A program made the position numbers and the translations under genes. 64,000 nucleotides of DNA from CAZTHM01 sp041946825 (GTDB taxonomy: Bacteria > Acidobacteriota > Terriglobia > UBA7540), in the NCBI GenBank assembly GCA_041946825.1, contig JBHGBD010000008.1:1-64000 (forward strand), read 5' to 3'. Under the pieces are notes generated by a model. The model was not told where the DNA came from and ran no database searches. It saw only the letters and a program-made list of their open reading frames with translations. Below, piece by piece: positions 16,400 through 24,610 of this stretch (positions within the stretch are counted from its first letter, which is position 1; every line of letters starts with the position of its first letter).

Positions 16400-17497
16400 A
16401 TGAAATATCTCGACGAATATCGCGACGCGCGCATTGCCCGGGCACTCGTGGCGGATATTGCCCGCCGCGTCACACGCCCGTGGACGTTGATGGAGATCTG
16501 CGGAGGGCAAACCCATACCCTGATGCGTTATGGCATCGACGACCTCGTGCCTCCGCTCATCTCGCTGGTCCATGGCCCCGGTTGTCCGGTCTGCGTGACC
16601 CCGCTCGAAATCATCGACAAGGCCATCCGCATCGCCTGGCAGCCGGAAGTGATCTTTATCTCCTATGGCGACATGCTGCGCGTTCCAGGCTCGCATTCCG
16701 ATCTGTTTCAGGTAAAGGCGGCGGGCGGCGATGTCCGTGTGGCCTACTCGCCCATGGAGGCGCTGAAGATCGCTCGCGCGAATCCCGACCGTCGCGTTGT
16801 GTTCTTCGCCATCGGATTCGAGACCACGGCGCCCGCCAATGCCGCGGCCGTGTGGCAGGCGCGGCAAGAGGCTCTGGCGAATTTCTCGATGCTGGTTTCG
16901 CATGTGCTCGTTCCGCCGGCTATTCGGTTGCTGCTCAACTCGCCGCGCAACCGGGTGCAGGGTTTCATTGCTCCCGGACACGTCTGCACCATAATGGGAT
17001 ACCGGGAATACGAAGATCTGGCGCGCGAGTTCCACGTGCCGTTTGTGGTAGGAGGATTCGAACCCGTCGATCTGCTCGAAGCGATCCTGATGCTGGTGAC
17101 ACAGCTTGAGCGGGGGGAAGTGAAGGTCGAGAATCAGTACGTGCGTTCGGTGAAGCACGATGGCAACGCGCCGGCGCAGGCGATTATGCGGGAGGTATTT
17201 GAGATCTGCGACCGGAAGTGGCGTGGCGTGGGCCTGATACCTCGAAGCGGGCTCCGCCTGCGGCCGGAATTTGCGGCCTACGACGCCGAGAAGATTTTCG
17301 ACGTGGGGGCGGTGGCCGCCGAGGAGCCGCCGGAGTGCATCAGCGCCGAGGTCCTGCAGGGCCTCAAGAAGCCGGTTGACTGCCCGGCGTTCGGCCGTCG
17401 CTGCACGCCCGGGTCGCCACTGGGCGCGCCGATGGTCTCCGCCGAAGGCGCTTGCGCCGCCTATTACCAGTACCGGCGGCACGCCGTGCCCGCGTAG
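16400..17497 (+). CDS. hypD: Hydrogenase iron-cofactor assembly protein HypD
   Basis: The 365-residue protein forms, with HypC, the scaffold on which Fe receives its CN and CO ligands. Conserved motifs: EICGGQTHT (about residues 33-41), GPGCPVCVTP (about 63-72), GFETTAPA (about 140-147) and the C-terminal CPAFGRRCTPGSPLGAPMVS with 4Fe-4S cysteines. Full length and intact. Confidence 0.96.
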   Translation: MKYLDEYRDARIARALVADIARRVTRPWTLMEICGGQTHTLMRYGIDDLVPPLISLVHGPGCPVCVTPLEIIDKAIRIAWQPEVIFISYGDMLRVPGSHSDLFQVKAAGGDVRVAYSPMEALKIARANPDRRVVFFAIGFETTAPANAAAVWQARQEALANFSMLVSHVLVPPAIRLLLNSPRNRVQGFIAPGHVCTIMGYREYEDLAREFHVPFVVGGFEPVDLLEAILMLVTQLERGEVKVENQYVRSVKHDGNAPAQAIMREVFEICDRKWRGVGLIPRSGLRLRPEFAAYDAEKIFDVGAVAAEEPPECISAEVLQGLKKPVDCPAFGRRCTPGSPLGAPMVSAEGACAAYYQYRRHAVPA

Positions 17498-17538
17498 CGC
17501 CGGGATCGCTGTCCAGCCCTGGGGTGTGTTGAAATTCG

Positions 17539-18603
17539 ATGGCAAACGATCGCGACAAGTCGCTTGAATTCACCTGTCCGGCGCCGCTGCCCGCGCGTGA
17601 CACGGTCCTGCTCGGCCACGGGAGCGGCGGAAAACTCTCTGCGGATCTGATTCGCGAGGTATTTCTTCCGGCCTTTCAGAACCCCATCCTTGCGCGGCTG
17701 GACGATCAAGCCATCGTCAGCGTTGATGGATTGCGACTGGCGTTCACTACGGATTCCTTTGTGGTCAATCCACTGTTCTTTCCCGGAGGTGATATTGGCT
17801 CACTCGCCGTGCACGGCACGGTTAACGACCTGGCGATGGGGGGAGCGCAGCCGCTCTTTCTGAGCGCGGCGTTCATTATCGAAGAGGGTCTACCGATGGA
17901 AACGCTACGCCGCGTTGTGGATTCGCTGCATCGCGCGGCGGCAGCGGCCGGCGTTGAGGTTGTCACGGGCGATACCAAAGTCGTCGAAAAGGGAAGCGGT
18001 GACGAGCTGTTTATTAATACCTCGGGACTGGGCCTTGTCCCCGAGGGTGTTCGCCTCTCGGCTGACCAGGCGCGGCCGGGCGACCGCGTTTTGCTGAGTG
18101 GGTCGATTGGCGAGCACGGGATTGCCGTGATGGCACAGCGCGAGGGTTTGGGATTCGAGAGCTCGATCGTCAGCGATACCGCGCCGCTGCACACTTTGGT
18201 GGCGGCGATGCTCGCGGCGGCGCCCGGGGCCATCCGCTGCCTGCGCGATCCGACCCGAGGCGGAGTTTCCAGTACCTTGAATGAGATTGCAGGTCAGTCG
18301 CGCGTTGAGATCATGATCGACGAACAAGCGATCGCCGTGCGCGAGGAGGTGAAAGGCGCCTGCGAATTGCTCGGACTCGATCCGCTGTACGTTGCGAACG
18401 AAGGAAAGCTCGTCGCCGTCGTCGCGCCAGAGGCCGCGGAAAGAATTCTGGCGGCGATGCGCGCGCACCCATTGGGGCAAGGCGCGGAAATCATCGGCAC
18501 AGTGCGTGAACCAAATCCCGGCCTGGTGACAATGCGCACGGTGCTGGGAACGACTCGCATCGTGGACATGCTCGCCGGCGATCAGCTTCCGAGGATCTGC
18601 TGA
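17539..18603 (+). CDS. hypE: Hydrogenase cyanide-forming protein HypE
   Basis: The 354-residue protein is a PurM-like ATPase that dehydrates a C-terminal thiocarbamoyl cysteine to thiocyanate, the source of the cyanide ligands. It starts the fold with LLGHGSGGKLSADLI, has the phosphate-binding DPTRGGVSSTLNEIA, and ends PRIC, retaining the catalytic last cysteine. It is 41 bp downstream of hypD and is followed by a hairpin element before hypA. Confidence 0.96.
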   Translation: MANDRDKSLEFTCPAPLPARDTVLLGHGSGGKLSADLIREVFLPAFQNPILARLDDQAIVSVDGLRLAFTTDSFVVNPLFFPGGDIGSLAVHGTVNDLAMGGAQPLFLSAAFIIEEGLPMETLRRVVDSLHRAAAAAGVEVVTGDTKVVEKGSGDELFINTSGLGLVPEGVRLSADQARPGDRVLLSGSIGEHGIAVMAQREGLGFESSIVSDTAPLHTLVAAMLAAAPGAIRCLRDPTRGGVSSTLNEIAGQSRVEIMIDEQAIAVREEVKGACELLGLDPLYVANEGKLVAVVAPEAAERILAAMRAHPLGQGAEIIGTVREPNPGLVTMRTVLGTTRIVDMLAGDQLPRIC

Positions 18604-18692
18604 ATGAGCTGGCAGCAGCCAGCAATCAGCCTTGAGCGAGAAATCTCTCTCGCGCCGGCTGATCGCTGACGGCTGATAGCTGAAGGCTACGG
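18604..18692. repeat. Low-complexity hairpin element A (CAGC/TCAGC units)
   Basis: The 89-bp spacer between hypE and hypA is made of degenerate 7-8 nt units related to CAGCNNTCAGC and their complement. CAGCAATCAGCC (18620-18631) pairs with GGCTGATCGCTG (18657-18668) with one mismatch, enclosing a smaller CGAGAAATCTCTCTCG hairpin. It lies inside the hyp operon, so it is more likely an mRNA processing or stability element than a terminator. Element C (25991-26064) uses similar units. Confidence 0.6.
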
Positions 18693-18693
18693 A

Positions 18694-19074
18694 ATGCACG
18701 AACTCAGTATTGCCAACGCCATTCTTGATTCCGTCCGCGCGGAAGGCGCGCGGCATCCAGGCGCGCGTTTCGTCAAGGTCGGCGTGCGCGTAGGGGAACT
18801 TTCCGGCGTGGCGCCTGACGCCCTGCACTTCTGTTTCGATGCCCTGGTGGCGGATTCGGCGCTTGCGCCGCTGGCGCTCGAGATCGAATGGCGGCCACGC
18901 CGGCAGAAATGCCTGGAGTGCGATCGCGTCTTCAACGTGGCGGATTTTGATATCACCTGTCCCGATTGCGGCGCGCCGGAGACGCGCTGCATCGGCGGAG
19001 ATGAACTGGAGATGGTTTATCTGGAGATGGAAGACCATGAGCAAGCTGCCGTTGGAAAAGAAAGTCCTGAGTGA
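18694..19074 (+). CDS. hypA: Hydrogenase nickel-insertion protein HypA
   Basis: The 126-residue protein begins MHELSIA with the nickel-binding His2, and has a zinc domain with CLECDRVF and CPDCGAPETRC. It hands nickel to the large subunit together with HypB. The C-terminal tail after EMVYLEMED is a little longer than usual and overlaps the beginning of hypB by 38 bp. Confidence 0.95.
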   Translation: MHELSIANAILDSVRAEGARHPGARFVKVGVRVGELSGVAPDALHFCFDALVADSALAPLALEIEWRPRRQKCLECDRVFNVADFDITCPDCGAPETRCIGGDELEMVYLEMEDHEQAAVGKESPE

Positions 19075-19717
19075 GAACGACCGCATTGCCGCAGAACTGC
19101 GCGCGCGTTTTGCGGAGCACGGGATTCTTTGTCTGAATCTTGTCAGCTCGCCCGGCGCGGGGAAGACCACACTCCTCGAACGCACGCTCGAAGGATTTTC
19201 GCGCGATGAGCGCGTGGCCGTACTCACTGGAGACATCCAGACAGACAACGACGCTCGCCGCCTGGCGCGTTTTGGTTTTCCGGTAAAGCAGATCACCACC
19301 GGCGGCGCTTGCCACCTCGACGCGCGCATGATCGACCGCGCGCTCGCCGATTGGCGGCTGGAGGATCTCGATCTGCTGTTGATTGAGAATGTCGGGAACC
19401 TCGTCTGTCCCGCCAGCTATGACTTGGGCGAGGCGGCGAAGGTTGTCATCCTCAGCGTCGCGGAAGGCGAAGATAAACCGCTCAAATACCCCGCCATGTT
19501 CTTTCGCGCCGAACTGCTCGTCCTGAGCAAGATCGATCTGCTGCCGCATGTTCCCTTCAAAATGGCCGATGCGCGCGAGAATGCGCGGCGCGTGCACCCC
19601 GAAATCAGTATTCTGGAAGTGTCGTGTACGACCGGCTCGGGGCTGCAGAATTGGCGCGAATGGCTCGACGCGCGGCGGGGAGTGCGGCGGCGTGAGCACG
19701 CAAGCCAGGTGCGGTGA
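19037..19717 (+). CDS. hypB: Hydrogenase nickel-insertion GTPase HypB
   Basis: The 226-residue G-protein has the Walker A SSPGAGKTTLLE, TGDIQTDNDA, the metal-binding GGACHLDARM and LSKIDLLPH. It lacks both the His-rich nickel store and the N-terminal CxxCGC high-affinity nickel site found in some HypBs, so it depends on the GTPase-domain metal site. The ATG at 19037 follows GGAGATGGAA and lies inside the end of hypA; the longer frame from 18839 is only an out-of-frame reading of hypA. It overlaps hypF at TGATG. Confidence 0.95.
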   Translation: MSKLPLEKKVLSENDRIAAELRARFAEHGILCLNLVSSPGAGKTTLLERTLEGFSRDERVAVLTGDIQTDNDARRLARFGFPVKQITTGGACHLDARMIDRALADWRLEDLDLLLIENVGNLVCPASYDLGEAAKVVILSVAEGEDKPLKYPAMFFRAELLVLSKIDLLPHVPFKMADARENARRVHPEISILEVSCTTGSGLQNWREWLDARRGVRRREHASQVR

Positions 19718-22014
19718 TGGAAGTTCGCAAAGGAATTGAAGTCTCGGGGATCGTTCAGGGCGTCGGATTTCGCCCCTACGTCTATCGCCTGGCTTCCGAA
19801 TTGAAGCTCGCCGGCAGCATCGCCAACACCGCGGCGGGCGTGACGATCGAAGTCCAGGGCGCAAACGACGCGGTCGCCAGCTTCGTTGATCGCCTGCCCA
19901 AAGAGTTGCCACCTCTCGCGCGCGTGTCGCAGTTGATCGTTCGCGATCTTGGGGTGAATGGTGACCACACGTTTCGGATCCTCCCCAGCCGCGTCGGTGA
20001 GGAGCATCGCGCCCTGATTTCTCCCGACGTCGCCCTCTGCGCGGATTGCCTGCGCGAGCTTTTTGACCCCGCCGACCGGCGATACCTCTATCCCTTTATC
20101 AATTGCACAAACTGCGGGCCGCGTTTCACGATCGTGAGAGAGATTCCCTACGATCGGGAGCGGACTTCGATGGCGAGCTTCCGCATGTGTCCGGCGTGCC
20201 AGCGCGAGTACGACGATCCGACCAATCGCCGCTTTCACGCTCAGCCCAACGCCTGCTGGGATTGCGGGCCACAGGTTGAACTCTGGGATGCCCAAGGCGA
20301 GAAGGTTTTAGCGCGCGATCCGATCATCGAAGCCGCGGCGCGTCTCGCCGCCGGAGCCGTGGTTGCAGTCAAGGGACTCGGTGGATTTCATCTCGCGGCC
20401 GATGCGACGAACTCGGCGGCGGTCGAAACACTGCGCGAGCGCAAGCGGCGCGTGGGGAAACCGTTCGCCATCATGGCGCGCGATCTGGCGTGCTTGGAGG
20501 AATTCTGTCGCCTCGATGACGTTGCCCGCGCGTTGCTCCTCAGCCCCGAGCGGCCGATAGTTCTGTTGCCAAAGCGCCAGCCGAACGCTATCGCCGAGTC
20601 GGTCGCGCCGGGGATCCGGGAGCTCGGTGTATTTCTCCCTTACACGCCGTTGCATCATCTGGTGTTCGCCGCTGGCGATTTCCCGGCCCTGGTGATGACC
20701 AGCGGCAATATAAGCGAAGAGCCCATCGCCATCGACAATCACGAAGCCGTAACGCGCCTCGCGGGTCTGGCGGATTTCTTCCTGGTTCACAACCGCGACA
20801 TCTTGCTTCGCTGCGACGACTCAGTTGTGCGCGCCACCGGCGGGCGAGTGCGCCAACTGCGACGCTCGCGCGGATACGTTCCCGTGCCGGTATTTCTGTG
20901 CGCAGACCTGCCGCCCATCCTGGCCGTGGGCGGAGAATTGAAGAACACGATTTGCCTGACGAAGGATCGCCATGCCTTCCTCAGCCAGTACATCGGTGAC
21001 CTGGAGAATCTGGAAAGCTATCGCTTCTTTGAAGAAGCGGTGAAACACCTCAAGGGCATTCTCGAGATTGAGCCGGCAGTTCTCGCGCACGACTTGCATC
21101 CGGACTATTTCTCGACGCGCTGGGCGCTGGCGCAGACCGGCGTGGAGCTTGTCGGCGTGCAGCACCATCACGCGCACATCGCAAGCTGCATGGCGGAGAA
21201 TCATCTCGAGGGCAAGGTCATCGGAATTGCGCTGGATGGCACGGGCTACGGCACTGACGGCCGCGTCTGGGGCGGAGAAGCGCTCGTCGCCGACTACCGT
21301 GATTTCGAGCGCGCCGCGCACTTCGACGAGATGCCCATGCCGGGCGGCGCGGCGGCGATTCACGAGCCGTGGAGAATGGCGGTCAGCTATCTCTCGCGCC
21401 ACTTCGGTGAGAAATTATTCGATATCCCCATTCCGTTTGTTGAGCGGCTGGATCGCTCCCGCGCGGACGTGGTCCTGCGCATGATAAAGCGTGGCGTGAA
21501 CTCGCCGCTCACTTCGAGTTGCGGACGCTTATTTGACGCGGTCGCGGCGCTCGTCGGGATTCGAGACCGGGTCACTTATGAGGCGCAGGCGGCAATCGAG
21601 CTCGAGATGACTATCGGTGGCGACGGCGACGATGGGGCCTATCCGTTTGATCTCGTGTCGGACGGTGCGGGCTGGGTCATCCAGACGCGGCAGATGTTTG
21701 ACGCGCTGATTGACGACTTGCGTCGAAGCGTCGCGCCGGGCGTCATCAGCCGCCGATTTCACAATGGGCTCGTGGAAGTGTTCGCGCGGCTTGCAACGAT
21801 GCTCCGCGATCGCACGCAACTCAAGCGTGTCTGCCTGAGCGGCGGAACTTTCCAGAACGTCTTTCTTCTCGAGCATTTGCGCGCGCGCCTCGAAGCCGAG
21901 CGATTCGAAGTATTCACGCACGGCGAAGTTCCAGCCGGCGACGGCGGGCTCAGCCTGGGGCAAGCGCTCGTGGCCGCGCATCGCGCAGGAAGCGTCACCC
22001 TGAATCACGAATGA
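19717..22014 (+). CDS. hypF: Carbamoyltransferase HypF
   Basis: About 765 residues with the full HypF layout: acylphosphatase domain (GIVQGVGFRPYVYRLA), two zinc-finger modules (CADCLRELF...CTNCGP and CPACQREY...CWDCGP), a YrdC-like domain (AVVAVKGLGGFHLAADA), and a Kae1-like domain (HHHAHIASC, GTGYGTDG). It transfers carbamoyl phosphate to the C-terminal cysteine of HypE. The ATG at 19717 overlaps the hypB stop codon; a GTG one codon earlier is an alternative. It completes the set hypCDEABF. Confidence 0.96.
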   Translation: MEVRKGIEVSGIVQGVGFRPYVYRLASELKLAGSIANTAAGVTIEVQGANDAVASFVDRLPKELPPLARVSQLIVRDLGVNGDHTFRILPSRVGEEHRALISPDVALCADCLRELFDPADRRYLYPFINCTNCGPRFTIVREIPYDRERTSMASFRMCPACQREYDDPTNRRFHAQPNACWDCGPQVELWDAQGEKVLARDPIIEAAARLAAGAVVAVKGLGGFHLAADATNSAAVETLRERKRRVGKPFAIMARDLACLEEFCRLDDVARALLLSPERPIVLLPKRQPNAIAESVAPGIRELGVFLPYTPLHHLVFAAGDFPALVMTSGNISEEPIAIDNHEAVTRLAGLADFFLVHNRDILLRCDDSVVRATGGRVRQLRRSRGYVPVPVFLCADLPPILAVGGELKNTICLTKDRHAFLSQYIGDLENLESYRFFEEAVKHLKGILEIEPAVLAHDLHPDYFSTRWALAQTGVELVGVQHHHAHIASCMAENHLEGKVIGIALDGTGYGTDGRVWGGEALVADYRDFERAAHFDEMPMPGGAAAIHEPWRMAVSYLSRHFGEKLFDIPIPFVERLDRSRADVVLRMIKRGVNSPLTSSCGRLFDAVAALVGIRDRVTYEAQAAIELEMTIGGDGDDGAYPFDLVSDGAGWVIQTRQMFDALIDDLRRSVAPGVISRRFHNGLVEVFARLATMLRDRTQLKRVCLSGGTFQNVFLLEHLRARLEAERFEVFTHGEVPAGDGGLSLGQALVAAHRAGSVTLNHE

Positions 22015-22044
22015 GCAATCTCGACCGCACTTCCGGAGGAACCC

Positions 22045-23748
22045 ATGGCGACTATCCCGTGTGACCTCGACATCGCTCGTGCCGCGCACCTGAAGCCGAT
22101 CACAGAAATCGCTCGCGGTCTGGAGATCGAAGAGAACGAATGGGAGCTTTACGGGCGCCACAAGGCCAAGGTCAGCCTGGACGTGCTCGACCGGCTGAAG
22201 GATTCGCGCGACGGGAAACTCATCGCGGTGACGGCGATTCCGCCCACGCCGCTCGGCGAAGGCAAAAGTGTTACGGCCATCGGGCTTGGCCAGGCGCTCG
22301 CGAAAATCGGCAAGCGCGCGTGCAACACGTGCCGTCAGCCCTCGCAGGGTCCGACGTTCGGCATCAAGGGCGGCGCTGCGGGCGGTGGCTACTCCCAGGT
22401 CGTGCCGATGGAAGACTTCAATCTGCATCTCACCGGAGATTTTCACGCCGTAACCGCCGCGCAAAACCTCTGCGCCGCGATGGTTGACGCGAGCTATATG
22501 CACGGCAACAAATTGAATCTCGATCCGTTTAACCTGACGTGGCGGCGTGCACTGGATGTGAACGACCGCGTGCTTCGGGACGTGGTCGTTGGTCTGGGAG
22601 GCAAAGCCAACGGCTTTCCGCGCGAGACAGGGTTCGATATCACGGCAGCCTGCGAAACCATGGCGATCCTGGCGCTGGCGAATTCGCTGCCCGACTTGCG
22701 TGCGCGGCTGGGCAGAATCGTCGTCGGATTCAACAAGGAGGGGCGGCCGGTTACCGCCGAAGATTTGCAGGCGGCGGGCGCGATGACGGTTCTTTTGAAA
22801 GACGCCATTCGTCCTAACCTGATGCAGACGATCGAGAACACACCTGTTTTCGTTCACTGCGGTCCCTTTGGTAATGTCGCGCACGGAAACAACTCCGTGC
22901 TGGCGAACCGCGTAGCGCTGAAGCTGGCCGACTATGTTGTCACGGAATCAGGCTTCGGCGCCGACATGGGGTTTGAGAAGCTGGTGAACATCACCTGCCG
23001 GCAGGGCGGCCTGAAAGTGGCGGCCGCGGTGGTGGTCTGTACCATCCGCGCGCTGAAGATGCACGGCGGCGTGGGAAAAATCGTGGCGGGCAAGCCTCTT
23101 CCGCCCGAACTTGTCGCTGAAAACATTCCCGCCATCGAACGTGGGTTGAACGTCCTCTGCGCGTCGCTGCGCATCGTGAAGACCATGGGTGTGCCGGCGG
23201 TGGTCGCCGTCAATCGCTTTGAGACCGACTCGGACGCGGAGTTGCAGTTCGTTGCCGAGCGAGCGCAGAGCATGGGCGCGGAGCGGGCGGTGATTTCCGA
23301 CGTCTTCGCGCGCGGGGGCGCGGGCGGAATCGATCTGGCGGAGGCGGTCGTCGAAGCTGCCGGGCGGCCGTCCACGATGCGGTTTCTCTATCCCGATGAA
23401 CTGCCCATCAAGGAGAAGATCCGCGCGCTCGCCACGCGCATCTACGGCGCCGACGACGTCGAGTACATGGCTGAGGCGGAACGCAAGATCAAGCTGTATA
23501 CCGAGCTCGGTTTCGCTCGTCTGCCGATTTGCATGGCCAAGACGCATCTGTCTTTTTCGCACGATCCGTTGTGGAAGGGTGTGCCGAAAGATTACAAGTT
23601 TCCGATTCGCGACGTGCGACTGTCGGCCGGGGCAGGGTTCCTCTATCCATTGGCGGGCGAGATGATGACCATGCCCGGCCTTGGCTCTTCTCCTGCCGCC
23701 GTGCGTGTCGATATCGACGACGCGAACCGTATTCAGGGGTTGTTCTGA
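22045..23748 (+). CDS. fhs: Formate-tetrahydrofolate ligase
   Basis: The 567-residue enzyme makes 10-formyl-THF from formate, ATP and THF. Conserved segments: ATP loop PTPLGEGKSVTAIGL, QPSQGPTFGIKGGAAGGGYSQV (family hallmark), GDFHAVTAAQNL, FGNVAHGNNSV and the C-terminal MTMPGLGSSPAA. Length matches FTHFS proteins. It follows hypF by only 30 bp with CGGAGGA before the ATG, so it is probably the last gene of the hydrogenase operon. This places formate/one-carbon activation under the same control as H2 metabolism. No other Wood-Ljungdahl gene is visible in the window. Confidence 0.96.
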   Translation: MATIPCDLDIARAAHLKPITEIARGLEIEENEWELYGRHKAKVSLDVLDRLKDSRDGKLIAVTAIPPTPLGEGKSVTAIGLGQALAKIGKRACNTCRQPSQGPTFGIKGGAAGGGYSQVVPMEDFNLHLTGDFHAVTAAQNLCAAMVDASYMHGNKLNLDPFNLTWRRALDVNDRVLRDVVVGLGGKANGFPRETGFDITAACETMAILALANSLPDLRARLGRIVVGFNKEGRPVTAEDLQAAGAMTVLLKDAIRPNLMQTIENTPVFVHCGPFGNVAHGNNSVLANRVALKLADYVVTESGFGADMGFEKLVNITCRQGGLKVAAAVVVCTIRALKMHGGVGKIVAGKPLPPELVAENIPAIERGLNVLCASLRIVKTMGVPAVVAVNRFETDSDAELQFVAERAQSMGAERAVISDVFARGGAGGIDLAEAVVEAAGRPSTMRFLYPDELPIKEKIRALATRIYGADDVEYMAEAERKIKLYTELGFARLPICMAKTHLSFSHDPLWKGVPKDYKFPIRDVRLSAGAGFLYPLAGEMMTMPGLGSSPAAVRVDIDDANRIQGLF

Positions 23749-23788
23749 TTCTTCGCCGGCGCGCCACTACCGGCGGTTCGCGCACCTG

Positions 23789-23797
23789 TGATAGACT
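23789..23797 (+). promoter_or_regulatory. Extended -10 promoter of the truncated tRNA-Lys
   Basis: TGATAGACT resembles an extended -10 (TGn plus TAGACT). Transcription would start near 23804, about 11 nt before the tRNA 5' end. No clear -35 box. If active, it would drive the downstream MBL-fold gene. Confidence 0.35.
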
Positions 23798-23814
23798 GTT
23801 TCCGTTCCCAACGT

Positions 23815-23873
23815 GGGCCGTTAGCTCAATTGGTAGAGCAACTGACTCTTAATCAGTAGGTTGGGGGTTCGAG
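23815..23873 (+). pseudogene. 3'-truncated tRNA-Lys(CTT)
   Basis: The sequence reads as a normal tRNA-Lys from its 5' end: acceptor GGGCCGT, TA, D-arm GCTC-AATTGGTA-GAGC, anticodon stem ACTGA/TCAGT with loop CTCTTAA (anticodon CTT), variable AGGTT, and T-stem GGGGG with TTCGAG. It then breaks: instead of the 3' half of the T-stem and the ACGGCCC acceptor strand, the next bases are GAAAGGAGGC, the ribosome-binding site of the MBL-fold gene. The missing part removes the acceptor stem partner and the discriminator, so this copy cannot be a functional tRNA. It could be a scar of integration or deletion at a tRNA gene, or an assembly error. Confidence 0.85.
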
Positions 23874-23888
23874 GAAAGGAGGCAAGCA

Positions 23889-24530
23889 TTGAAATTACTC
23901 AACCTAGAATTCACTCGTATTGCTCATGACACTTTTCGGATTGCGGGGTCGCGGGTGATTTACACCGACCCGTTCAAGATCGCGAAGAGCGACGAGGCCC
24001 ATATCGTCCTGCTCAGTCACGAGCACTTCGATCATCTCAGCCTCGACGATCTGAAAAAAGTCATTTCGCCGGGAACGACGATCGTTGCCAGTCCAGGTTG
24101 CAAGGACGGCTTGAAGGAAATCAAGGTCAAGGAGATGCGCTTCCTGGATCCGGGCGGGAAGTATTCGGTGGGCAAGATCGAGATCGAAGCGGTGCCGGCG
24201 TACAACACGAACAAAGGCCCTGCGCCCGGGAAGCTCTTTCACCCCAAGAATGAAAAGGGCCTGGGCTTCATCATCGCCATGGACGGGACGCGTGTTTACT
24301 ACGCCGGAGACACAGACTTTATCCCGGAGATGAAGTCCATCCAGTGCGACATCGCCTTGCTCCCTGTTTCAGGGACTTACGTGATGACCGTGGACGAGGC
24401 CGTGGAAGCCGCCGCTGCCATCAATCCCAAGATCGCCGTCCCCATGCATTACGCTGCGATCGTTGGCAGCGACGCCGACGCGAAGGAATTCAAGGAGCGG
24501 GTGAAGAACTGCCAGGTGGAGATCATTTAG
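23889..24530 (+). CDS. MBL-fold metal-dependent hydrolase (UPF0173/UlaG-like)
   Basis: The 213-residue protein has the metallo-beta-lactamase core motif LLSHEHFDHLS (HxHxDH-like, here HEHFDH), AGDTDF and a late PMHYAA, as in the small YtkL/UlaG-like UPF0173 hydrolases. It probably binds two metal ions; the substrate is unknown. The start is a TTG preceded by AAAGGAGG with a 6-nt gap, an excellent site. The gene lies directly behind the truncated tRNA-Lys and may use its promoter. It converges on the YVTN gene, sharing a hairpin. Confidence 0.88.
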   Translation: MKLLNLEFTRIAHDTFRIAGSRVIYTDPFKIAKSDEAHIVLLSHEHFDHLSLDDLKKVISPGTTIVASPGCKDGLKEIKVKEMRFLDPGGKYSVGKIEIEAVPAYNTNKGPAPGKLFHPKNEKGLGFIIAMDGTRVYYAGDTDFIPEMKSIQCDIALLPVSGTYVMTVDEAVEAAAAINPKIAVPMHYAAIVGSDADAKEFKERVKNCQVEII

Positions 24531-24531
24531 T

Positions 24532-24610
24532 GATTGAGTGATTTAGCGATTTGGCGATTTGCCGTTCCGCGTCCAATTGCTCAATCGCTAAATCACAAAA
24601 TCACTCAATC
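24532..24610. terminator. Shared hairpin element B between convergent genes
   Basis: GATTGAGTGATT (24532-24543) pairs perfectly with AATCACTCAATC (24599-24610), and TAGCGATT (24544-24551) with AATCGCTA (24583-24590), leaving an 8-nt bulge. The arms consist of 8-9 nt quasi-repeats (GATTTAGC, GATTTGGC, GATTTGCC). It begins 2 nt after the MBL stop and reaches into the last codons of the opposite YVTN gene. It probably acts as a bidirectional terminator and belongs to the same architectural class as elements A, C, D, E and F. Confidence 0.6.

Noticed and set aside
16268..17545. Minus-strand frame opposite hypD
   Set aside because: Shadow of hypD; no family features.
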